A stretch of 10,273 nt of DNA from Coriobacteriales bacterium (GTDB lineage Bacteria; Actinomycetota; Coriobacteriia; Coriobacteriales; UBA8131): assembly GCA_031254905.1 (NCBI GenBank), contig JAIRTN010000025.1, positions 1 to 10,273 on the forward strand, written 5' to 3'. Shown piece by piece: positions 6,710 to 10,273 of the stretch. Made by a program: the position numbers and the translations under genes. The notes under the pieces are model-generated. The model was not told the DNA's origin. It saw nothing but the letters and a program-made list of their open reading frames with translations, and ran no database searches. The first letter of the stretch is position 1. Each line of letters begins with the position of its first letter.

Positions 6710-7993
6710 TGCGGCCTCTTCGTCAAAGGCTTCGGAGGCAACAGCGGCATCCTCGTCTTCGTGGTTACGGGAGGGACGGCCTTTGAAAAAGGCGCCGTCC
6801 TCATCCACAATAAAACGTCCTGTACGTTTTTCAAAATAGTGGGCATAGATGTTTTTGAGCGCTGACAGCAGGGGAATGGCCACTATCATGCCCGGGATGC
6901 CGCCGACGATGCCGCCGACGAAAACGCCCATGAGGACGACGGCCGGGTGCAGTTCGACGATTGAGGACATGACGCGCGGCATGATGAAGTTGTCGGTAAC
7001 TTGCTGCGCAACCACCGTTATGAGTATCGTGAGCAGGGCAGTAAGCGGGCTGACGAAAAGACCGATGCAGGCCGTGATGATGCCGGCTATCCACGGGCCG
7101 ACGTAGGGGATGAAGTTCATGAGGCCCGTGAGGAGGCCGAGGACGGCGGGATAGGGCAGGCCGATGAAGTAGTAGCCGATGCCCGCGATGGTGCCGGTGC
7201 AGAGGCCAGCGACGGTGATGCCGCGCAGGTAGCCACCGAAGGAGCGGGAGAAGGCCGAAACGATGAAAAGCGCCTCTTTTTCGCGTTTGGGGCCGATGAT
7301 GATGCGCGCCTCGCGGCCTATGCGCGGCAGGTCGACGAGTATCCAGTAGCCGATGATGAGGGACATGAACAGCACGACGACGCTGGTGACTACGTTGGTG
7401 CCGAGGGTTATCACGCCCTGTGCGGACTGCGAGACAAAATTGGCCGCCCAGCTTGACAAATCGGATGCTACGCTGCCCACCATCTGCTGGATGTTGCTGT
7501 CTTCAAGAAGGTAGCTGTACTGCTGGTAGAAGTCGTTGAAGGCCGTGGTTGCTTGGGTTATGTAGTCGGGAATAAGCTTGATGAGGCCGAGAGCCTGCTC
7601 ACCTATGATAGGTATAAATATAAGTATGATGCTCGCAATGAGGAGCAGGGCGCCGATGTAGGCTATGAGGGAGCCGAGCCACCGTGGTATGCGGCGGCGC
7701 TCCATCCAAGCGACTGGCACGCGCAGGATGAAGACGACAAGCGCGGCAAGGCCCATGATGAGCAGCGCGGAGAGGACGTAGCTGAGGAGAAAGCCGGTGG
7801 CAACCGTCAGTAAAACGATGCCGATGACGACCCAGATAAGAAAGAAAAGATGGCGCACGCGCTCTGCGCGCGTGGGGGGCGCGGAGGTTTGGGCGCTCGG
7901 GGACGGGGCGGGGCGCTCGGAAGACAGTTGATTTTCTGCGGGCGTTTGGCGCTCAGCTAAAGAAGATTGTGGTCGATTCCGTGGCATAGGCAT
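6566..7993 (-). CDS. AI-2E family transporter (PerM/YdiK-like membrane protein) with Lys/Thr/Ala-rich tail
   Basis: Polytopic membrane protein of the AI-2E transporter family (Pfam PF01594). Members have been linked to autoinducer-2 export or Na+/H+ exchange, but the function of most is unknown. Hydrophobic segments appear at about 49-70, 74-92, 105-131, 200-220, 255-279, 284-310, 313-331 and 348-378. Family hallmarks include YLRGITVAGLCTGTIAGIGY, LMNFIPYVGPWIAGI and DNFIMPRVMSSIVELHPAVV. A polar, Pro/Ser-rich N-terminal extension (1-45) and a long tail (about 390-475) flank the core. The tail turns Lys/Thr/Ala-rich from about 429, with two similar KTTKAxKxPxK units (440-450 and 457-467). The start is doubtful: ATG codons at 7993 and 7987 lie inside the upstream gene, have no clear ribosome site, and give a 41-base overlap. 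A GTG at codon 45 is the next option. Confidence 0.88.
   Translation of the reverse strand: MPMPRNRPQSSLAERQTPAENQLSSERPAPSPSAQTSAPPTRAERVRHLFFLIWVVIGIVLLTVATGFLLSYVLSALLIMGLAALVVFILRVPVAWMERRRIPRWLGSLIAYIGALLLIASIILIFIPIIGEQALGLIKLIPDYITQATTAFNDFYQQYSYLLEDSNIQQMVGSVASDLSSWAANFVSQSAQGVITLGTNVVTSVVVLFMSLIIGYWILVDLPRIGREARIIIGPKREKEALFIVSAFSRSFGGYLRGITVAGLCTGTIAGIGYYFIGLPYPAVLGLLTGLMNFIPYVGPWIAGIITACIGLFVSPLTALLTILITVVAQQVTDNFIMPRVMSSIVELHPAVVLMGVFVGGIVGGIPGMIVAIPLLSALKNIYAHYFEKRTGRFIVDEDGAFFKGRPSRNHEDEDAAVASEAFDEEAALTAAKTAAATTKTTKAVKAPSKTGSAATKTTKAAKPPTKVEKESREK
6581..6586 (-). promoter_or_regulatory. alaS: Ribosome binding site that sets the GTG start of alaS
   Basis: AAGGAG on the minus strand, 4 bases before the GTG at 6576-6574. 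It lies within the last codons of the AI-2E gene (KVEKESREK), so alaS translation is likely coupled to that gene. The resulting N-terminus (RSSELREKYLAFF) aligns with the family start. Confidence 0.7.
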
Positions 7994-9218
7994 TCGCTGT
8001 ACGTTTGTGAGGCCCGGCAGCGCGATTGCTGCGCGGGAGTGGAGGCGGCGGAGAAGACGCGGAGCTGGTCGGCGGCTTGGGGGCGGTGCGCAGACGAACG
8101 AGGGGGTCGAAGCCTGTCTGCGATTTCAGCTTGGTCTTAGGCTCGGTTGAGGAGGCCTCAGCCGAGGAGGCTGCTTTGGACTCGGCTTCGGGCTTCGGCT
8201 CGGTGGCCGAGGCTGACGAGGTGGCCGAGGCTGACGAGGTGGCGGGCGCGGACTCGTCCCGGCGCATGTGCTTCGAGCGGGATGTCGATGCCGCATCAGA
8301 GTCGGTGTCGAAGGCCAACTCGGGAACCAACGCCGGGGCGTCGGCATCGGAGGCAGGCGCGACAACAGGAGAATCAGCGGTCTGCTCCACCTGACGCTCG
8401 ATATGCTGGGCAATCTGCTCGAGCACAGGATCCGGCTTGTCGCAGGCGTCATCAACAGGAGTTGAAGTCTGCGGAGCAGAAGCAGACATCGCTGCCTCCG
8501 TATCCGCCACGCCGGCCAAGCCAGCAGCGGCCACTGCGGCGCTCATAGGCATACCAGCGGCGGTGGGGGTTGCGGGGGTGGTGGAGGTTGCGGGGGTGGT
8601 AGCTACGGCAGCAGCGGTCGAGGCAACAGGCGCGGTGGCGGTGTTGGCGGCAGTCGCAGCCGCCGGGCTCGCGGCACCTGCGGCAGTCGCGGCGCCCACA
8701 GCGGCACCTGCGGCAGTCGCGGCAGTCGCAGCGGCATCAGCGCCTTCCCGCACGCCCGTGCCAGCGCCAGTAGCCGTAGCACTCCCAAGAATGCGGTTGG
8801 CCCTCCGCTCAGCTTTCTTGTCGGTAAAAACGCTACGTATCTTGTCCGTCGCGTTCGTAAGCAAATTCAAGGGGGCGTCAGTTATGCCCGAAACCTTCTT
8901 CGCCGTTCCACTGGCAACGCTGGAAACATCCGATATGTCCGAGAGTATCTGGTCGGCACGCATAATTTCCAAGTTGATGGCATCAACGGTCAAAGACATG
9001 CGCTCCAACAGGGGGTCCACGCGCTTCAGCGGAGGCCCAAGGGTATCAATGGTCGTATTGACCTTGCTGATTGTCGTGTTGACCGACGGCACGAGTTCGT
9101 CAACAGTCCCCCGCACCTTTCGCATGGTTCTGATAATTTCGACGGCCGCAATTATCAGGACGATGACAAGTACAATGCCGACGCCCGTCAGTATCATAAT
9201 CAGTAGTTCTTCACTCAT
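7953..9218 (-). CDS. DUF948-like single-pass membrane protein with long disordered Ala/Thr/Ser/Pro tail
   Basis: Function unknown. Residues 5-29 form one membrane helix. They are followed by a helical, heptad-like region (about 30-135) with repeated VNTTISKVNTTIDTLGPPL-type spacing, as in DUF948 proteins found near alaS in actinobacteria. Residues 145-421 are low complexity: Ala/Thr/Gly/Pro-rich to 250, a short more ordered helix near 262-282 (PDPVLEQIAQHIERQVEQ), then Ser/Ala/Glu/Lys/Pro-rich to the end, with SSPPPPLP near 388-395. Several exact DNA repeats build this tail. The ATG has GAGAGAGG 8 bases upstream. The last 41 bases overlap the AI-2E gene. The tail is probably cytoplasmic, but the topology is not certain. 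The DUF948 match is from recalled family patterns and is weaker than for other genes here. Confidence 0.75.
   Translation of the reverse strand: MSEELLIMILTGVGIVLVIVLIIAAVEIIRTMRKVRGTVDELVPSVNTTISKVNTTIDTLGPPLKRVDPLLERMSLTVDAINLEIMRADQILSDISDVSSVASGTAKKVSGITDAPLNLLTNATDKIRSVFTDKKAERRANRILGSATATGAGTGVREGADAAATAATAAGAAVGAATAAGAASPAAATAANTATAPVASTAAAVATTPATSTTPATPTAAGMPMSAAVAAAGLAGVADTEAAMSASAPQTSTPVDDACDKPDPVLEQIAQHIERQVEQTADSPVVAPASDADAPALVPELAFDTDSDAASTSRSKHMRRDESAPATSSASATSSASATEPKPEAESKAASSAEASSTEPKTKLKSQTGFDPLVRLRTAPKPPTSSASSPPPPLPRSNRAAGPHKRTANAYATESTTIFFS
8203..8238 (-). repeat. Exact 18-base tandem duplication in the DUF948-like gene
   Basis: Two identical copies of gtggccgaggctgacgag (plus strand) at 8203-8220 and 8221-8238. 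They encode SSASAT-type repeats in frame, so the copy number can change without breaking the gene. This fits slippage in a disordered tail. Confidence 0.9.
8568..8600 (-). repeat. 15-base repeat with 18-base period in the DUF948-like gene
   Basis: The string ggttgcgggggtggt (plus strand) occurs at 8568-8582 and 8586-8600. It encodes a repeated TTPAT unit (residues 207-217, TTPATSTTPAT). The period is a multiple of three, so the frame is kept. Confidence 0.85.
8671..8723 (-). repeat. 23-base repeat with 30-base period in the DUF948-like gene
   Basis: An identical 23-base string starting gcggcacctgcggcagtcgc lies at 8671-8693 and 8701-8723. It encodes the two ATAAGAA units near residues 166-183. 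The related cggcagtcgc core also occurs again just beside both copies. Confidence 0.85.
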
Positions 9219-9227
9219 GGTCTAAAC

Positions 9228-9255
9228 CTCTCTCACCGAGACTCTCTCACCGAGA
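9228..9255 (-). repeat. Exact tandem 14-base palindromic repeat in the leader of the DUF948-AI-2E-alaS operon
   Basis: On the minus strand TCTCGGTGAGAGAG occurs twice back to back, at 9255-9242 and 9241-9228. Each copy is an inverted repeat (TCTC, GGT, GAGA). The second copy supplies the ribosome binding site of the DUF948-like gene (GAGAGAGG, 8 bases before ATG). The first copy duplicates this site upstream. The hairpin in copy 2 would cover part of the ribosome site, so an effect on translation is possible. Confidence 0.85.
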
Positions 9256-9268
9256 TTTCGATAGCCTT

Positions 9269-9277
9269 ATCATAGCA
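9269..9277 (-). promoter_or_regulatory. Extended -10 promoter for the DUF948-AI-2E-alaS operon
   Basis: The minus strand reads TGCTATGAT: an extended TGn element and a -10 box with 5 of 6 consensus bases. No good -35 box stands 16-18 bases upstream (TCGGTT at 17), as is often the case with extended -10 promoters. Transcription would start near 9261-9263, giving a leader of about 43 bases that includes the tandem palindrome. It lies in the 99-base gap after idi. No intrinsic terminator was found in that gap. Confidence 0.5.
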
Positions 9278-9317
9278 GAAACCGCCGCCAGAACCGACGA
9301 CGTTCGCTTTATCGCCG

Positions 9318-9848
9318 TCAATCGCGCTTCCCTATTTTCTGGATGACAAGGGACGCAGCCATGGCAAGCCAAGGAGCATACTGCGCGGGGCGCTCCACAA
9401 GACCTTTGGCGAGCTTATCGATGGGAACCCACGCGGTATCCTCCACCTCGGCGGGGTTAGGCTTACAGGGTCCTCGGTAATAACAGGTCAAAACATGGTC
9501 GTATTCATATTCAAATAAATTGGGAGCAAAACGGTAGTAGTAGATGAATGAACCTATCTCCCTGCAAGCACAGCGTATGCCCATCTCCTCCTGCAGCCTT
9601 CTGGTGGCGGCTTCAAGCAGCGGCTCGCCCACCCGTGGATGAGAGCAGCAGGTATTGGCCCAAAGCCCACCGGAATGATACTTGCTCGAAGCGCGCTTCT
9701 GCAACAGGACAAGAGGAACATCCCCCGCATCATCGATGGCAAAGATGGAAAAAGCGCGATGCAAGTGCGGAACGGCATGAGCGGTAGCCTTATCCGCACT
9801 TCCCACCTCGCGGTCGCGAATATCGACCAGCACCAGGTCTTCAGACAT
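9318..9848 (-). CDS. idi: Isopentenyl-diphosphate delta-isomerase, type I (Nudix fold)
   Basis: Interconverts isopentenyl and dimethylallyl diphosphate, the two C5 building blocks of isoprenoids; cytoplasmic and dependent on divalent metal. The 176 residues fit type I enzymes (about 170-185). Landmarks are AHAVPHLHRAFSIF with metal-ligand His 24 and 30, NTCCSHP with catalytic Cys 68 and metal-ligand His 70, a degenerate Nudix helix (GEPLLEAATRRLQEEMG, 74-90), and EYEYDHVL with Glu 113 and catalytic Glu 115. The KYHSGGLWANTCCSHP wording resembles the Bacteroidota/eukaryote-like branch more than E. coli Idi, which hints at transfer but does not prove it. The ATG follows the LpdD-like gene by 21 bases, with GAGAGGAG upstream overlapping that gap, so the two are probably co-transcribed. 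Confidence 0.95.
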   Translation of the reverse strand: MSEDLVLVDIRDREVGSADKATAHAVPHLHRAFSIFAIDDAGDVPLVLLQKRASSKYHSGGLWANTCCSHPRVGEPLLEAATRRLQEEMGIRCACREIGSFIYYYRFAPNLFEYEYDHVLTCYYRGPCKPNPAEVEDTAWVPIDKLAKGLVERPAQYAPWLAMAASLVIQKIGKRD

Positions 9849-9869
9849 CTCTCTCAGCGCTCCTCTCCC

Positions 9870-10256
9870 TCAACGCGATGGCGCGACGTCCTCGAGGAAA
9901 CGCGTGACTACCTCGTCGCAGTTCGCCAAGATTAAGCGGATGTCATCTCCGGAGGCTTTGTCCTTGTGGATGCCACAGGTGAGCACGATGGGCACATTCA
10001 GGTTTACGCACAGGCGCTTGGCCGAGGCCATCGCACCTTCGGTGTCTTTATGTCCGTGAACCGGCACAACATACAAATCGCAGGTAAGCCCGCCACCGCT
10101 CGTACGCGGCCGCGGCGTTGCCAGAATAACTCCACCCACATGCGGCGAGTCCCCACCGGTCAACGAGCCCGTCCATCCCCGCGCCGTGTCCCACATGCGC
10201 AGCATGATTTTGTAAGAGCCTTCCCCCGCAAAATATACTCGTGTATCAGTCAACAT
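9870..10256 (-). CDS. Small protein resembling the LpdD family of prenylated-FMN chaperones
   Basis: The 128 residues carry the pattern I recall for the LpdD-like family: GGDSPHVGGVILATPRPR (34-51), VPVHGHKD (64-71), a helix with spaced Ala, and VPIVLTCGIHKDKASGDDIRLIL (88-110, split). His 39, His 68, Lys 70 and His 97 look like the conserved polar positions. In Lactobacillus, LpdD accompanies a UbiX/UbiD-type gallate decarboxylase and is annotated as a prenylated flavin chaperone. No signal peptide or membrane helix is seen, so it is cytoplasmic. An in-frame TGA at 10271-10269 bounds the N-terminus, so the gene is complete. The AAGGAGG site is only one base from the ATG, and the next codon TTG (10253) may be the real start. 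Family assignment is from memory and moderate in confidence. Confidence 0.65.
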   Translation of the reverse strand: MLTDTRVYFAGEGSYKIMLRMWDTARGWTGSLTGGDSPHVGGVILATPRPRTSGGGLTCDLYVVPVHGHKDTEGAMASAKRLCVNLNVPIVLTCGIHKDKASGDDIRLILANCDEVVTRFLEDVAPSR

Positions 10257-10257
10257 T

Positions 10258-10264
10258 CCTCCTT
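10258..10264 (-). promoter_or_regulatory. Strong ribosome binding site crowding the annotated ATG of the LpdD-like gene
   Basis: AAGGAGG on the minus strand with a single base before ATG 10256. The second codon TTG (10253-10251) is 4 bases away and is better placed. The upstream in-frame TGA excludes longer forms. The choice changes the protein by one residue only. Confidence 0.6.
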
Positions 10265-10273
10265 CATTTCAGA

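Noticed and set aside
6597..6715. CRISPR array or tandem satellite
   Set aside because: The repeats are short, degenerate, in frame with the AI-2E gene, and have no spacers.
8437..9225. Plus-strand open frame of 262 codons opposite the DUF948-like gene
   Set aside because: It is the antisense shadow of Ala-rich coding repeats; Ala codons read backwards give Ala/Gly/Cys-rich frames. No ribosome site or domain is seen.
9219..9317. T-box or other riboswitch ahead of the alaS operon
   Set aside because: The leader after the predicted start is only about 43 bases and has no T-box core or specifier structure.

Overview
The window is a GC-rich bacterial chromosomal segment in which every supported gene lies on the minus strand, so transcription runs from high to low coordinates. 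The best guess for the host is a high-GC Gram-positive, most likely of the class Coriobacteriia. Three things suggest this: a DUF948-type protein, an AI-2E family protein and alanyl-tRNA synthetase in one overlapping block, a Tat-type lipoprotein signal on a peptide-binding protein, and Cys-rich AlaS and Idi sequence types. This assignment is inference from gene content and recalled family patterns; no search was run.

Right end (about 9318-10273): a small protein that resembles the LpdD family of prenylated-FMN chaperones, followed 21 bases later by a type I isopentenyl-diphosphate isomerase (idi). The pair looks co-transcribed. It hints at a link between dimethylallyl supply and prenylated flavin cofactor use by a UbiD-type decarboxylase, whose gene is not in the window.

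Middle (about 3802-9317): a likely operon of a DUF948-like membrane protein, an AI-2E family transporter and alaS. An extended -10 promoter and a tandem 14-base palindromic repeat precede it. The genes overlap by 41 and 11 bases. All three proteins carry Ala/Pro/Thr/Ser- or Lys-rich low-complexity segments at unusual places: the C-terminal two thirds of the DUF948-like protein, the tail of the AI-2E protein, and an insertion inside AlaS.

Left end (1-3801): an oligopeptide/dipeptide-type ABC importer laid out as binding lipoprotein, OppB-type permease, OppC-type permease and the first 15 codons of a further gene, most likely the ATPase. The binding protein captures peptide outside the membrane, the two permeases form the channel, and the ATPase(s) beyond base 1 would power it. 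A 75-base gap with a possible 24-codon leader ORF separates it from alaS, and no intrinsic terminator is evident, so read-through from alaS is possible.

No tRNA, rRNA, CRISPR array, insertion sequence or attachment site was recognised. No gene-free stretch exceeds 100 bases. Most of the window is ordinary housekeeping and transport. The observations most worth a second look are the LpdD-like/idi pair, the low-complexity expansions in the alaS operon, and the small repeats in the two leaders.
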